A stretch of DNA of 64,000 nucleotides from Pseudoalteromonas viridis (lineage in GTDB: Bacteria > Pseudomonadota > Gammaproteobacteria > Enterobacterales > Alteromonadaceae): NCBI RefSeq assembly GCF_017742995.1, contig NZ_CP072426.1:124001-188000 (forward strand). The letters run 5' to 3'. Below, piece by piece: positions 35,820 through 46,593 of this stretch (its first letter is position 1; every line of letters begins with the position of its first letter). Under the pieces are notes generated by a model. The model saw only the letters and a program-made list of their open reading frames with translations, was not told the origin of the DNA and made no database searches. The position numbers and the translations under genes were made by a program.

Positions 35820-36425
35820 TTATTTTGCAGGCAGTGAACAATAACCCGGTAACTGCTCAAAGCGCGCCAGCCAGTCAATCACACGTGGAAAATCGCGCAA
35901 GCTGGGCTCAAGTTGAACAATCAACGCCGTGTAACTGTATAAGGCAATGTCGGCCAAAGTCGGACTCGCTCCGGCAAGCCAGGGCTGATGTTCAAGCTGC
36001 GTACTTAAAAGCGAAAATAACCTCAGCGTCTGCTGCATTGCCTGTGTCTCATCGCCAGGTTTACCCAGCACCCGGATCCCACGCAGCGCCACCGGACCTG
36101 TACACAGCTCTCCGGCCGATATGGCCAGCCAACGTTGGATCTCAACCTGAGTCGGCAGATCCGCTGGATACCAGGTATGCGCCGGGTCATAGTGCCTTGC
36201 CAGATAAAACAAAATAGCGTGGGAGTCTGTGATGACGGTGTCCCCGTCAACCAGCACAGGTACCTTGGCTGCCGGATTAAGGCTGACAAACGGTTCTGTT
36301 TTGTGTTCACCAGATTTCAAATCTACACTCTCGGTGTCGATGCTCAGACCCAGCATTGAAGCCAGGGTAAGCACTTTGTGACTGTGCCCGGACATAGGAT
36401 AATAGAAAAGTTTAATATTGCTCAT
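35820..36425 (-). CDS. Glutathione S-transferase
   Basis: The 201-residue protein has a thioredoxin-like N-terminal domain (KLFYYPMSGHSHKVL; NPAAKVPVLVDGDTVITDSHAILFYLARHYD) with the cis-Pro and the glutathione-binding Asp-Ser pair. An all-helical C-terminal domain with a PTLADIALYSYTALI helix cap follows. It should conjugate or transfer glutathione in the cytosol. The putative catalytic position near Ser9 is of the Ser/Cys class. It is convergent with the large unknown gene and followed upstream by a LysR regulator on the same strand 103 nt away. Confidence 0.92.
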   Translation of the reverse strand: MSNIKLFYYPMSGHSHKVLTLASMLGLSIDTESVDLKSGEHKTEPFVSLNPAAKVPVLVDGDTVITDSHAILFYLARHYDPAHTWYPADLPTQVEIQRWLAISAGELCTGPVALRGIRVLGKPGDETQAMQQTLRLFSLLSTQLEHQPWLAGASPTLADIALYSYTALIVQLEPSLRDFPRVIDWLARFEQLPGYCSLPAK

Positions 36426-36527
36426 AGCAACCTAATGCTCCTTATCATGGTAGTGACTAACCATTAAACATTAAATTTTCTGCAGAATAAAATGAAGAAT
36501 TTTGCTGACCGGGCTCAAGCTGATTGG

Positions 36528-37424
36528 TTAGCCCTGCGCTGAAAAAGCCTGTTTACAATGCTTGCTCATCAGATCAATAAAACAGCGGATCTTGGCCGGG
36601 ACATAGCCACCGGGTCGGTACAAGGCATGGATGGGAAACCCTTCCAGCTGATACTCAGGTAGCAGAGCCACCAGATCACCTGTCCTCAACGCATCTTCAA
36701 AGGCCCAACGCGGGCCAAGATGTACGCCGTGACCGGCCAAAACCAGCGCTTTGATCGCCGACACACAATTTACTGTAAAGCCCCCTGACACTTTGACTCG
36801 TGTTGTTGTTTCACCTTTTTTTATACTGACCTGACTGTTTGCCTGAGCACGTGAATAGAATATAAACTGGCACCGACTCAGCCCGGATGGATCCGTTACC
36901 CCTTCAATCTGCTCCAGATAACCCGGGCTGGCGACCAAGACCCGCTCAGCTACACCCAGGCCTTTGCAGATCAGTCCGGAGTCAGGCAAAACACCAACGC
37001 GCACCGCCACATCAATACCGCTTGCAGTCAAATCTTCAAAATGGCTGCCCAGTAACAGCTCGACGTTCAGGTCAGCATAAGTTGCCTTCATCTGACTAAG
37101 CACAGGCATCACAAACTGGCTACCAAAGTCGACCGGTGCTGCAATGGTCAGAGTTCCGCTGGGCCTATCCTGCAATCCCTGCAGGCGATTTTCCAATTCA
37201 GCCTGCTGCTCAGCAATGTGCTTTAAGCCCTGAAAATAGATCAAACCCGTTTCAGTTGGCTGAGAGCGGATCGTTGAGCGATGGATCAGCTTAACGCCCA
37301 GATGCTGCTCTAATGCAGCTACTTTGCGACTTACCGATGAGGGATCGGTGTTAAGTTGTTCGGCAGCGCCTTTCAGGCTACCCGCTTCAATCACCTTTAA
37401 AAAGGTCAGTTCATTTGTGTTCAT
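36528..37424 (-). CDS. LysR family transcriptional regulator
   Basis: The ATG at 37424 gives 298 residues; an upstream TTG at 37445 is less likely. The N-terminal winged HTH reads ELTFLKVIEAGSLKGAAEQL, followed by DPSSVSRKVAALEQHLGVKLIHRS. A LysR substrate-binding domain of the CrgA type follows (GTLTIAAPVDFGSQFVMPVL; GIDVAVRVGVLPDSGL; GHGVHLGPRWAFEDALRTG). It is divergent from an SDR gene 108 nt away, the classic arrangement for a LysR protein and its target. The inducer is not evident. Confidence 0.92.
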   Translation of the reverse strand: MNTNELTFLKVIEAGSLKGAAEQLNTDPSSVSRKVAALEQHLGVKLIHRSTIRSQPTETGLIYFQGLKHIAEQQAELENRLQGLQDRPSGTLTIAAPVDFGSQFVMPVLSQMKATYADLNVELLLGSHFEDLTASGIDVAVRVGVLPDSGLICKGLGVAERVLVASPGYLEQIEGVTDPSGLSRCQFIFYSRAQANSQVSIKKGETTTRVKVSGGFTVNCVSAIKALVLAGHGVHLGPRWAFEDALRTGDLVALLPEYQLEGFPIHALYRPGGYVPAKIRCFIDLMSKHCKQAFSAQG

Positions 37425-37532
37425 TGCTTTTTGCACATTTTGCAATTAATGAATGAAAATTTATGGGATACCTGAATTAAACGCAAGCGACTAAGCTTAC
37501 TCTCGTCGATTAATCCAACAGGAGTAAATATT

Positions 37533-38303
37533 ATGCCTACCTCAACCACACAATTAGACTTAACTAATAAAGTGGCCATTGTGACTGGTTCTGCCCGAAA
37601 TATGGGCCGTGCTTTTGCTATTTCGCTGGCCAAACGTGGCGCCAATGTGGTCGTACATTATCACAGTGATGCATCGCGCAAAGACGCTGAGCAAACCGCA
37701 GCCGAGATCACTCAAATCGGCGGAAAGTCGCTGTTAGTTCAGGGCGATTTAACTCAGGAGAGTCAGGTTCAGTCGCTGTATAGTCAAACTCAGGAAGCCT
37801 ATGGCCGGGTTGATATTGTGATTAACAACGCCGGAAAAGTGCTGAAAAAAGCCATCGCGGATATCTCGGAGCAAGAGTATGACCAGCTTTTTGCCACCAA
37901 TACCAAAGCGCCGTTTTTAATGATGAAGCACGCAGCGCAGCATATTCGGGATCAGGGTCGAATCATTAATATGGGCACCTCATTGCTGGGGGCATTTACC
38001 GGTTTATACGGTGCCTATGCCGGTGCCAAAGCGCCGCTGGAACACCTTACCCGGGCGCTGGCCAAAGAAATTGGTAGCCGTGGTGTTACGGTTAATGTCG
38101 TTGCACCAGGTCCGATAGATACGGCCTTTTTTCATGGCGAAGAAAATGCTCAATCGGTAGCTTATTTGAGTTCAGCCAGCGTGCTGAATCGCCTCGGCCA
38201 TATTGATGACGTGGTGCCTATGGTCGACTTTCTGGTTAGTGAAGAGGCACGCTGGATCACGGGTCAGACGCTGTTCGTCAATGGCGGTTTCGTGACCCGT
38301 TAA
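37533..38303 (+). CDS. SDR family oxidoreductase
   Basis: The 256-residue protein is a classical short-chain dehydrogenase: nucleotide motif VTGSARNMGRAF, NNAG motif, catalytic Tyr-x-x-x-Lys in YAGAKAP, and the usual GRVDIVINNAG and ITGQTLFVNGG blocks. The glycine motif is TGSARNMG rather than TGxxxGxG, a common variant. Its divergent LysR neighbour probably regulates it. ACAGGAG precedes the ATG. The 3' end overlaps the convergent TonB receptor by 4 nt. Substrate unknown. Confidence 0.93.
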   Translation: MPTSTTQLDLTNKVAIVTGSARNMGRAFAISLAKRGANVVVHYHSDASRKDAEQTAAEITQIGGKSLLVQGDLTQESQVQSLYSQTQEAYGRVDIVINNAGKVLKKAIADISEQEYDQLFATNTKAPFLMMKHAAQHIRDQGRIINMGTSLLGAFTGLYGAYAGAKAPLEHLTRALAKEIGSRGVTVNVVAPGPIDTAFFHGEENAQSVAYLSSASVLNRLGHIDDVVPMVDFLVSEEARWITGQTLFVNGGFVTR

Positions 38304-40369
38304 AATCGATATGACCAGCTCAGGCGCAGATTCCGTGGCGCCTGAATATACTTAACGGGAGACACGCCCCGAGCGTTACCATGGTAGTATGTCTTATCAA
38401 ACAGATTTTCGATATACACCCCCAGGGTGCTGTTACCGCGTGTGTAAGTCAGGTTGGCATTGAACGTCGTCCAGGCGGGTATGGTGACGACCTCAGTGCC
38501 GCTTTGTTCAAACCGATTGGCCTCAGTCAGGGTCTCATCCCAATGATCCACAAAAGCCGCTATCTGCCAGTGCTTACCCAGCGTGTAGCCTAGTCCCAGT
38601 TTGACCTTGTATCTCGGTACATCCAGTACTACAGACCGACCGGCAACTTGGGTTTTTTCCGGCGAGATATAACGCAGCGCCAGCTGCCCATGCCAACGCT
38701 GAGCGTGCCAGCGTAACTGGTTTTCCCAGCCAGACACCCGGTGCTCGCCCGCCACCACGGTGCGCCAGATCTGAGTATTGGGGTCCTGTACTTTTTGATA
38801 AAAGTTCTTCGCCTGCATGCTGTACAGGGCAGAGATATTAGCAAATTCAACCCCACGCCAGCGAAACTTACTGCTCCAGTTAAATTCGTACATCTGCATA
38901 GTTTGCGATTCAATTTCGTCGTCAACCACCAGGTCGAATTCAAAAATTGTGGGCGGGCGAAACGCCTTGCCGTAGGTCAGTTTAAACGCCTGATCGGCAC
39001 TTGGCTGATAAACCATGCTAACGCGGGGCAACCAGCTGGCATTGGTATAATCCTGACGGTGGTACCTGAGCCCGGCATTGACCTTGAGGGTACGCTCTCC
39101 AAAGCGCCACAGCTTTGAATACTGACCAAACACGGCGTGTTTATCAGAGCGCTCTTTATCTGTCGGCCAGGAGTCGGGGGTTACCAGCTTTACCCCCTCA
39201 GCAGTTTGCCGATATTTGACTTTGCGACCGATTTCGGTGCGCCAGCCATCGTAGCCCAAGATCCAATCCTGATCAGAGCCTGCCTGATAGTGCCACTGGG
39301 TATTGAGCCGTATTCTGTCCGACGGCCCGATATCTTCACGCTCGGTATATAAAGCCAGGTCTTCATAGCGGGTTGCCTGTTCAGGGTTATCCACACTGAG
39401 ACGGTATTTTTCTTTATATTCTCTGAAGTAGCTCAATTCGATATTGCCCGACCAATTTGCTGAGGGTTGCATATCTTTGCCGAGATAATAGCTACTGTAA
39501 CCGCGATAGGCGTCGTCCCCGGTAATGTAATCAAATGCCACAGCCTCGATGCCACTGACGTTTGTGGTGCGGGTAAGATTGTTGCCCAAGTAAAACCAGG
39601 GGGTGCTCAGGCGACTGTCCAGGGTTACGTTTTTCTCGCGGTTACGAAAATCATCGGGGTTGTGGTTTCTTAGTGCATCTTTGCTGTTACGACTGAATGC
39701 TTGGTCATCAACCAAAAATTCACGTATTTCACGATAGTCCTGATCGCTTGCAAAGTAACTGGCCGACACCGCCAGCTCTACTTCCCCCTGTTGATAGTGA
39801 AACAGACCATGGCCGTGGTGCGTTCCCACCTCTCCGCCCAATACCGTTACTTCATTCACTCCCGTACCCAGACGGGTGATCACATTGATCACCCCCTGGG
39901 TTGCATTACCACCATAAAGGGTAGAATTTGGCCCCTGTAATATCTCTACACGCTCAATTCTGGCACTCGGAAAGTTATTCATAATAAAAGCTTCATTGGC
40001 CAGCAAGTTTTGCACTTCACGGCCGTCTATCAGCATCAGAGTACCCGACATGTTCCCGGTAAAGCCTCTCTGGCCGCCCGGCAGCCAGGACCACTGATAG
40101 AAATAGTCCATGTTGGGAACAGAGGCGAGGATCTCTTTTAAGTCGCGCCAGCCATAACGCTCAATATCCGAGCGGCTGACTACATAAACCGTACCGGAAG
40201 AAGCCAGCCAGCTTTCACTCTTACGCGCTGCCACGGTCACATCCTGAGCGAGTAACTCCTCAAACGACATCGCAAAAAGCGCATCCCCCTCTTCTGCCTG
40301 TGCTAATGAAGTGTGCGATATCACGCAGATAAATAGAGAGGTAAATAGAGAGGTAACTAATCGGACCAT
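38300..40369 (-). CDS. TonB-dependent outer-membrane receptor
   Basis: From the ATG at 40369 the product is 689 residues, with a signal peptide ending near SLA-QA. The plug domain shows VTVAARKSESWLASSG (possible TonB box region), VVSRSDIERYGWRDLKEIL, GTLMLIDGREVQN and the RIERVEILQGPNSTLYGGNATQGVINVITR block. The barrel ends in LRLSWSYRF with a terminal Phe. It is a vitamin/siderophore-type receptor of undetermined ligand. The upstream in-frame extension to 40480 is unlikely. Its last bases overlap the SDR stop. No Fur box is evident upstream. Confidence 0.92.
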   Translation of the reverse strand: MVRLVTSLFTSLFICVISHTSLAQAEEGDALFAMSFEELLAQDVTVAARKSESWLASSGTVYVVSRSDIERYGWRDLKEILASVPNMDYFYQWSWLPGGQRGFTGNMSGTLMLIDGREVQNLLANEAFIMNNFPSARIERVEILQGPNSTLYGGNATQGVINVITRLGTGVNEVTVLGGEVGTHHGHGLFHYQQGEVELAVSASYFASDQDYREIREFLVDDQAFSRNSKDALRNHNPDDFRNREKNVTLDSRLSTPWFYLGNNLTRTTNVSGIEAVAFDYITGDDAYRGYSSYYLGKDMQPSANWSGNIELSYFREYKEKYRLSVDNPEQATRYEDLALYTEREDIGPSDRIRLNTQWHYQAGSDQDWILGYDGWRTEIGRKVKYRQTAEGVKLVTPDSWPTDKERSDKHAVFGQYSKLWRFGERTLKVNAGLRYHRQDYTNASWLPRVSMVYQPSADQAFKLTYGKAFRPPTIFEFDLVVDDEIESQTMQMYEFNWSSKFRWRGVEFANISALYSMQAKNFYQKVQDPNTQIWRTVVAGEHRVSGWENQLRWHAQRWHGQLALRYISPEKTQVAGRSVVLDVPRYKVKLGLGYTLGKHWQIAAFVDHWDETLTEANRFEQSGTEVVTIPAWTTFNANLTYTRGNSTLGVYIENLFDKTYYHGNARGVSPVKYIQAPRNLRLSWSYRF

Positions 40370-40478
40370 ATACTGCTTACTTAACAAGAGATCTCTGGCA
40401 AGTATAGCTAAGCATTTTGACTTTTGAGTGAAACTAAACCACACAGGGGTAATATGCGAACTATCTGCCGCAATCAAC

Positions 40479-40502
40479 AAGCCAGCATAGATTTGCTGGC
40501 TT
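40479..40502 (-). terminator. Hairpin downstream of the S41-like peptidase
   Basis: AAGCCAGCA and TGCTGGCTT form a perfect 9-bp stem with a 6-nt loop, 33 nt past the peptidase stop on the minus strand. On that strand it is followed by GTTGATTG, so the T run is weak. It also lies upstream of the next receptor gene. Confidence 0.55.
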
Positions 40503-40534
40503 ATGGTCGATTAACATGAAAGTGACAAAGCGAG

Positions 40535-42355
40535 CTACAACTGCTCTTTCAGATACTCAATAGCTTCAGCCAGCTGATTGTCCTCGTTCGCAATAACAGA
40601 CTCAATGGTTCTTGGCACATACATATCGGGCTGAATGCCACGGCCAATAAGCACGGAGCCATCGGCATTATCTGCACGCATACCTGTGTAGCTAAACCGC
40701 AAGCCACCTTCGCCCAACGTGCCCAAATACCATCCCGCTATAGTATTACCATTAATCCCAGCTGTGGGCACACCCAGCACAGGGATCCCTGCTTTTTTCA
40801 CATAAACAAGCGCATGCTCGGTCTGACTGATACTGCTTCGTGAAGCCAGCGCTACCACCGGAACATGGATGGGATCCGCTGCAACTTCAATCACATTTTC
40901 ATAGTTAGTCTGGTGATTGGCGCGACGTGATGGTCCTTTTCGCCAGTATATTGATAAGGTGTCGTTAGCAACAGGCTGAGTAATAAACCAAGATAACGCA
41001 TCGTGCCATGCCATAAAGTCTTTAGGGTATTGTCTGAGATCGATAACCACGCCGCGCGCCTCTGACAACTGCGCCTTAACCTGCTGCGCATTGTCCTTAG
41101 TCACATTATAAAGATTAAATCGCCACAGCCCGTCACCCAATGACTCCACAACCTCTGCACTGTTGGGCACCACTTCATGCTTTTGTGTTGCCTCAAACTC
41201 ACTGATAGGCATTGTGCGAGCCGCAAGTTCAATTATGCTGCCGTCCTGCTTTCTAAATACGGCCTTAATTGACTGTTCTGAAAAGGTATAATTAAGAGAA
41301 TCTGCTGCCGTGAAATCACTGACATGATCGCTTTTCAGCAGCCAGCCAGACCTTGCTTCAAGCAAAGTTTTATAAGCAACGCCATTGAGTGCCAGCAGTT
41401 CATCTCCAATACTCAGCTCACTACTGACACTGTCAGTCAGTGCCACAACAATCGGCTTGCCTTCAACTATATCCACTATGAATGGAGCGACATGGCTTAA
41501 ACTCGGGCCATAGTCCTTTGGATATACAATGTCGATATGATTATCTTGCAGCTTTTTAAACTGTCGATTAATCGCCTGGATGCGCGCGAGTGGCGTGTCA
41601 TCGCTACATGCTTTGAGCAGCGGCCTCAAACTACGTCGCCAGTTGACATCATTCTGTTCAAAATAAGGCCAGTAATGGTGAATTTCTCCCCACATGCCTG
41701 ACACCACAGACAAACAAACCGGCAAAGACGCAAAATCGTTACCTATTTGCCACTGCCGATAATCGGTATAGCTGATCCCTTGCTTGCTCTCCTGCTCAGG
41801 TAAAAAAAGTGGCAAATACAAAGTTCGCCAGCCGTATCGTATCCGGGCGAAATCTCTATCAGGCGATAACTCATAGGCCTTAAGACTCTCGTAGGGCTCC
41901 GTGAGCAGGTCGCGATAATACACGGTATACATTCGTGCCCCTGAATGAACCCAGGTGGATACTACTTGGTCACCAGCTAACTCCGGCAGTGTATACTTTG
42001 AATCACTGAGCAAAGGCGCTATTTCACGTAGCCTTTGTAGTCCCAGCGCCTGCCTTTTATGCGGCTGTACCTGGCTCAGAGCAACAATGCTTTCAGCAAT
42101 AAACTTGTCCCAGTCAGTCTCCTTTACTGCCTGGCTGGGGTAGAAAAACTTGACCTTGTGTACCAGCTTCACAAATTGCTTTACGTCTTGGAGCAATTCG
42201 TTATCCAGTACAAAGCCGGGAACTGGAGCAAGTACAGGAGCACTTTCAAAGCGTAACGCCCCATTTGGATTATTGCTGGCCTGTGCATACACGCCTGCTG
42301 CAAAGCCCAGTGATGAAGTAACGAGTGAACTAACAATTAAGTTCCTTATTCTCAT
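40535..42355 (-). CDS. S41 family (C-terminal processing peptidase-like) exported protein
   Basis: The ATG at 42355 has GGAG 8 nt upstream and gives 606 residues with a signal peptide ending near VYA-QA. A long N-terminal region precedes a PDZ-like stretch (ELSIGDELLALNGVAYKTLLE) and an S41 core: ARGVVIDLRQYP, VVALASRSSISQTEHALVYVKKAGIPVLGVPTAG, and GRGIQPDMYVPRT. The nucleophile Ser is probably in SSISQTEH; the usual SAGE-like context is altered. It is likely periplasmic. Flanked by a TonB receptor on the same strand and betI on the other. Substrate unknown. Confidence 0.82.
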   Translation of the reverse strand: MRIRNLIVSSLVTSSLGFAAGVYAQASNNPNGALRFESAPVLAPVPGFVLDNELLQDVKQFVKLVHKVKFFYPSQAVKETDWDKFIAESIVALSQVQPHKRQALGLQRLREIAPLLSDSKYTLPELAGDQVVSTWVHSGARMYTVYYRDLLTEPYESLKAYELSPDRDFARIRYGWRTLYLPLFLPEQESKQGISYTDYRQWQIGNDFASLPVCLSVVSGMWGEIHHYWPYFEQNDVNWRRSLRPLLKACSDDTPLARIQAINRQFKKLQDNHIDIVYPKDYGPSLSHVAPFIVDIVEGKPIVVALTDSVSSELSIGDELLALNGVAYKTLLEARSGWLLKSDHVSDFTAADSLNYTFSEQSIKAVFRKQDGSIIELAARTMPISEFEATQKHEVVPNSAEVVESLGDGLWRFNLYNVTKDNAQQVKAQLSEARGVVIDLRQYPKDFMAWHDALSWFITQPVANDTLSIYWRKGPSRRANHQTNYENVIEVAADPIHVPVVALASRSSISQTEHALVYVKKAGIPVLGVPTAGINGNTIAGWYLGTLGEGGLRFSYTGMRADNADGSVLIGRGIQPDMYVPRTIESVIANEDNQLAEAIEYLKEQL

Positions 42356-42751
42356 TTGTATATCTCCGTTGTGTAATTCGAAAATTAACTTAACAGCATG
42401 AAATTGGGCGTTCAACGGCAACAAATTACGTATGGTAAATAACCACAAGCCTACTCGCATGTCAGATACCGACTCAGTATTTCGCAAAATATGCAGTATC
42501 TCGTTTGGAATTTAAATGCTCTTGCTGTGCTTTTTCCTCACAACTCGCGACAAATTGAACCAAAATTCATCATAGTTTCATTTTTTTGCCTACCGTTATT
42601 CCATTTTAAAAGCCTATTAAAAGTTCTTTATTATCATACAAATAGGAACAAAATATTGACAACAAACCCACCATTTACAAAATGTCAACCTTGAATTTCC
42701 CCTCCATTCACCTTAAAATTTATTTTTATTGAACGGTCAATTAATAAAAAT
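42356..42751. other. AT-rich divergent intergenic region before betI
   Basis: This 396-bp region separates the S41-like gene and betI. It is clearly more AT-rich than its neighbours. It holds the BetI-like operator at 42726-42747. A TTGACA at 42656-42661 could be a -35 element for the bet operon, but the -10 is unclear. Short ORFs here lack support. Confidence 0.5.
42726..42747 (+). promoter_or_regulatory. BetI-type operator upstream of betI
   Basis: An imperfect palindrome (TTATTGA...TCAATTAATAA around ACGG) lies 4 nt before the betI ATG. It resembles the BetI site I recall from the E. coli bet region, which has the TATTGAACG core. Autorepression relieved by choline is inferred. Confidence 0.65.
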
Positions 42752-43342
42752 ATGCCTAAAGTCGGAATGGAACCTGTGCGTCGCCAACAACTGATTGAGG
42801 CGACCTTACAGTCAGTGGCAGAGCTTGGATTACAGGCCACCACGATTAATAGCATCAGTAAAAAAGCCGGGATGTCGTCGGGGATCATCAGCCACTACTT
42901 TGGTGGTAAACAGGGTCTCATCGAAGCCACGGTGCGCTACCTGCTGAGCAGCCTGCAACGCAGTTTGCTGCACAAAACAGCACAGGGTTGCTCCCCTGAG
43001 CAGCGTCTGATGTTTATTGTCGAAGCCAACTTTGCTGTGGTGCAGCAACAGCGCGACACCACCCGCACATGGTTGAGCTTTTGGGCGCATTCCATGCACG
43101 ATGCGCAGTTACATCGTTTACAGCGCGTCAATGCGCGCCGACTTTACAGCAATTTATTGTATTCGTTTAAACAGTTAATGGCCCCAGGCGAAGCACGTGA
43201 AGCTGCTGAGCTAAGCGCCGCAATGATCGACGGCCTGTGGCTCAGAGCCGTTCTCAGTAAAGCCGATGATGCGCAGTTTGACAGCGCGCAGGATCTGGCC
43301 AAACGTTATATCCAGTCCCTCATCCAACAATTTGGAGTCTAA
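42752..43342 (+). CDS. betI: Choline-responsive TetR-type repressor BetI
   Basis: The 196-residue product has the BetI N-terminus ([18 protein letters not shown]) and HTH ([36 protein letters not shown]). Its BetI-type C-terminal ligand domain includes [30 protein letters not shown]. It should repress the betaine synthesis operon and respond to choline. A BetI-like palindrome sits immediately upstream, and betB begins 1 nt after its stop. Length is normal for the family. Confidence 0.95.
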   Translation: MPKVGMEPVRRQQLIEATLQSVAELGLQATTINSISKKAGMSSGIISHYFGGKQGLIEATVRYLLSSLQRSLLHKTAQGCSPEQRLMFIVEANFAVVQQQRDTTRTWLSFWAHSMHDAQLHRLQRVNARRLYSNLLYSFKQLMAPGEAREAAELSAAMIDGLWLRAVLSKADDAQFDSAQDLAKRYIQSLIQQFGV

Positions 43343-43343
43343 T

Positions 43344-44807
43344 ATGTCCACACCTGTCTACCAGAACTTTATTCATGGCCGCTACCTTGCCAATCAGACC
43401 GGCGAGCAGTTTGCGGTAAAAAACCCCGCGACCGACGAAGTTATTTATTACGTTGAAGTGGCCGATGCGCACATTCAAAAAGCGGCCATCGACAGTGCCA
43501 AAGCCGGGTTTGCGCAGTGGTCAGCCATGACCCCGATTGAGCGCAGCAGAATTCTGAATAAAGCGGTAGCGCTGTTACGTGAGCGAAATGATGAACTGGC
43601 TAAAATTGAGGTGCTGGACACCGGCAAACCCTGGCAAGAAGCCGAGTGCGTTGACATTCAAACCGGTGCCGACGTGATCGAGTACTTTGCCGGGCTGGCA
43701 CCTGCACAAGTTGGCCAGCAACAAATGGTCGGCGATGATTTTTACTACACCCGTAAAGAACCACTGGGCATTTGTGCGGGCATTGGCGCCTGGAATTACC
43801 CACTGCAAATTGCCTGCTGGAAATCTGGCCCGGCACTGGCTGCGGGTAATGCTTTGATCTTTAAGCCGTCTGAAGAAACGCCACTAGGTGCAATGAAACT
43901 GGCTGAGATCTTTATTGAAGCAGGTATGCCGGCAGGTGTCTTTAATGTTGTGCAAGGTGCCGCCGAAGTCGGACAGTGGCTGACACTGCACCCGGAAATT
44001 GAAAAAGTCTCGTTTACGGGTGAAGTGGGCACAGGCAAAAAAGTCATGCAAAGTGCCGCGTCTAACCTTAAAGACGTGACCATGGAGCTGGGCGGTAAAT
44101 CGCCGCTACTGGTGTTTGACGATGCCGATATCGAGCAGGCGGTCAGTGCCGCCATGCTGGGTAACTTCTACACTCAGGGTGAGATCTGCACCAACTGTAC
44201 ACGCGTTTATGTGCAGCGCGGCGTCTATGAGCAGTTCCTTGAGCAGCTTAAAACCCGCACAGAACAAAATATTATCGCCGGCGATCCCCTTAATCCTGAA
44301 GTAAACCTGGGTGCCTTGATCTCGAAAAAACATCAGCAGCTGGTGCTGGATTACATTGAACAGGGCAAGCAGGAAGGCGCAACTGTGCTGACCGGCGGCC
44401 ATGCCCTGAGCCCGGCTTCGGCACCTAACGGCTACTTTGTTGCCCCTACTATATTTACCGACTGTCACGAAGACATGACCATAGTCCGCGAAGAGATCTT
44501 TGGTCCGGTGATGTGCGTCATGGTATTCGATGACGAACAAGAAGCGATTAACCGCGCCAATAATACCCATCTTGGCCTGGCGGCCGGGGTATTCAGCCGC
44601 GATATTCAGCGTGCGCACCGCGTGATCCATCAGCTACAGGCTGGCATTACTTGGATCAATGCCTATGGCAACTCACCTGCCGAAATGCCGGTTGGTGGCT
44701 ACAAGCAATCCGGTATTGGCCGTGAAAATGGCATTGAAACACTGGATCACTACACCCAGACCAAGTCTGTTTACGTAGGTATGAGCCAAATCGAAAGCCC
44801 ATTTTAA
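43344..44807 (+). CDS. betB: Betaine-aldehyde dehydrogenase BetB
   Basis: The ATG at 43344 follows TTTGGAGTCT and starts [14 protein letters not shown], the usual BetB N-terminus; an earlier in-frame start inside betI is not needed. The 487-residue aldehyde dehydrogenase has [32 protein letters not shown] (NAD binding), MELGGKSPL with the general-base Glu, and [10 protein letters not shown] with the catalytic Cys. It oxidises betaine aldehyde to glycine betaine with NAD(P). It starts 1 nt after betI and ends 16 nt before betA. Confidence 0.96.
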   Translation: MSTPVYQNFIHGRYLANQTGEQFAVKNPATDEVIYYVEVADAHIQKAAIDSAKAGFAQWSAMTPIERSRILNKAVALLRERNDELAKIEVLDTGKPWQEAECVDIQTGADVIEYFAGLAPAQVGQQQMVGDDFYYTRKEPLGICAGIGAWNYPLQIACWKSGPALAAGNALIFKPSEETPLGAMKLAEIFIEAGMPAGVFNVVQGAAEVGQWLTLHPEIEKVSFTGEVGTGKKVMQSAASNLKDVTMELGGKSPLLVFDDADIEQAVSAAMLGNFYTQGEICTNCTRVYVQRGVYEQFLEQLKTRTEQNIIAGDPLNPEVNLGALISKKHQQLVLDYIEQGKQEGATVLTGGHALSPASAPNGYFVAPTIFTDCHEDMTIVREEIFGPVMCVMVFDDEQEAINRANNTHLGLAAGVFSRDIQRAHRVIHQLQAGITWINAYGNSPAEMPVGGYKQSGIGRENGIETLDHYTQTKSVYVGMSQIESPF

Positions 44808-44823
44808 GCAAAGGAGCCAGACT

Positions 44824-46491
44824 ATGAAAAAAGTATTCGACTACATTATTGTCGGTGCTGGCTCAGCAGGCTGTGTACTGGCAAATCGATTGTCCGCCAA
44901 TCCACAACACCGGGTGTTGCTGTTAGAAACGGGTGGCAGTGATAAGAGCATCTTTATCCAGATGCCTACGGCGCTGTCTATTCCCATGAACACCGACAAA
45001 TACGCCTGGCAATTTCATACCGAGCCGGAGCCGTATCTGGACAACCGGGTGATGCATTGCCCACGCGGCAAGGTACTGGGCGGCTCATCCTCTATCAATG
45101 GCATGGTGTATGTACGTGGTCACGCCAAAGATTTTGATGAATGGCAGCAGCACGGTGCGCAGGGGTGGGATTATCAGGCGTGTCTGCCTTACTTTAAGCG
45201 CGCCGAAAGCTGGTATCTGGGCGAAGACTCATACCGGGGCAGTGAGGGTCCGCTTGGCACTAACAATGGTAACGAAATGGCCAACCCGCTGTATCGCGCA
45301 TTTATCGAAGCCGGTGTACAGGCAGGATATGCCAGGACTGACGATTACAATGGTGAGCAGCAAGAAGGCTTTGGCCCGATGCACATGACGGTAAAAGATG
45401 GCCGTCGCTGCTCCGCCAGCCGCGCCTATCTCGACCCTGTAAAGGGGCGTGACAATCTGACCATAGTTACCGGTGCGCTGGCGCACAAGGTGCTGCTCGA
45501 TGGTAAACGCGCTGTGGGTGTGGAATATCAGTGTAAGGGCAAAACCCATCGCGCCACTGCCGAGCGCCGCGTGATCTTAAGTGCCGGACCAATCGGCTCG
45601 CCGCACCTGTTGCAGCTGTCGGGGATTGGCGATCAGGATGCGCTCAAAGCAGCAGGTGTTGAGGTACAACATCATCTGCCCGGCGTCGGTAAAAACTTAC
45701 AAGACCATCTGGAGTTTTATTTCCAGTACAGATGTAAGCAGCCTATTACCCTCAATGGCAAACTGGACTGGTTCTCTAAGGGCCTTATTGGAGCACGCTG
45801 GATCCTCAATAAAACCGGCCTGGGGGCAACCAACCACTTTGAATCTTGCGCCTTTATCCGCTCTAAAGAAGGGGTTGAGTGGCCAGATCTTCAGTATCAC
45901 TTTTTACCCGCAGCCATTCGCTACGATGGTAAAAGTGCGTTTGACGGACACGGTTTCCAGGTCCATATTGGTCATAACAAACCGAAAAGTCGCGGTGAGG
46001 TCACCATTAAATCGGCTGACCCGACTCAGGCTCCCAAGATCCAATTTAACTACCTGGCACATCAGGACGACATTGAAGGCTTCCGCGCCTGTGTTCGCCT
46101 GACCCGCGAGATCATAGAGCAACCGGCCTTTGATGCCTACCGCGATGGTGAAATCCAGCCAGGCAAAGACGTACAGAGCGACGAAGAAATAGACGCCTTT
46201 GTACGCCAGGCAGTCGAAAGCGCCTATCACCCGTCCTGCTCATGCAAAATGGGTGAAGACGATATGGCCGTGGTGGACTCAAACACCCAGGTGCATGGTA
46301 TTGATGGCCTGAACGTAGTGGATTCGTCTATCTTCCCGACGATCCCGAACGGCAACCTCAACGCGCCAACCATTATGGTCGCAGAGAAAGCCGCAGACAT
46401 TATTCTGGGCCAGCCGGCCCTTAAAGCAAACAATGCTCAGGTTGCCATTCACAGTCAGTGGCAAGCAGTACAACGTAGCACGGAGATTTAA
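44824..46491 (+). CDS. betA: Choline dehydrogenase BetA
   Basis: The 555-residue GMC oxidoreductase opens with [18 protein letters not shown] (FAD-binding GxGxxG). It has [21 protein letters not shown], the GMC signature 2 [17 protein letters not shown], and the catalytic His region [10 protein letters not shown]. It oxidises choline to betaine aldehyde at the membrane. GGAG precedes the ATG. Together with betB it makes the osmoprotectant glycine betaine; betI, a BCCT transporter and a porin surround it. Length is typical. Confidence 0.96.
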   Translation: MKKVFDYIIVGAGSAGCVLANRLSANPQHRVLLLETGGSDKSIFIQMPTALSIPMNTDKYAWQFHTEPEPYLDNRVMHCPRGKVLGGSSSINGMVYVRGHAKDFDEWQQHGAQGWDYQACLPYFKRAESWYLGEDSYRGSEGPLGTNNGNEMANPLYRAFIEAGVQAGYARTDDYNGEQQEGFGPMHMTVKDGRRCSASRAYLDPVKGRDNLTIVTGALAHKVLLDGKRAVGVEYQCKGKTHRATAERRVILSAGPIGSPHLLQLSGIGDQDALKAAGVEVQHHLPGVGKNLQDHLEFYFQYRCKQPITLNGKLDWFSKGLIGARWILNKTGLGATNHFESCAFIRSKEGVEWPDLQYHFLPAAIRYDGKSAFDGHGFQVHIGHNKPKSRGEVTIKSADPTQAPKIQFNYLAHQDDIEGFRACVRLTREIIEQPAFDAYRDGEIQPGKDVQSDEEIDAFVRQAVESAYHPSCSCKMGEDDMAVVDSNTQVHGIDGLNVVDSSIFPTIPNGNLNAPTIMVAEKAADIILGQPALKANNAQVAIHSQWQAVQRSTEI

Positions 46492-46503
46492 CAAAGCCAC
46501 CTG

Positions 46504-46519
46504 CGGCCCAATCGGGCCG
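46504..46519 (+). terminator. Short hairpin after betA
   Basis: CGGCCC and GGGCCG form a 6-bp stem with a 4-nt loop 13 nt past the betA stop. No T run follows. It may attenuate transcription or only stabilise the betIBA transcript end; the transporter genes follow on the same strand. Confidence 0.3.
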
Positions 46520-46593
46520 TGGGGTCTGCAGTGGTGCGCGATACAAATTGGTTGTATCGGGTTAATGCGGAAACAATAAAAAACGGAGAGACA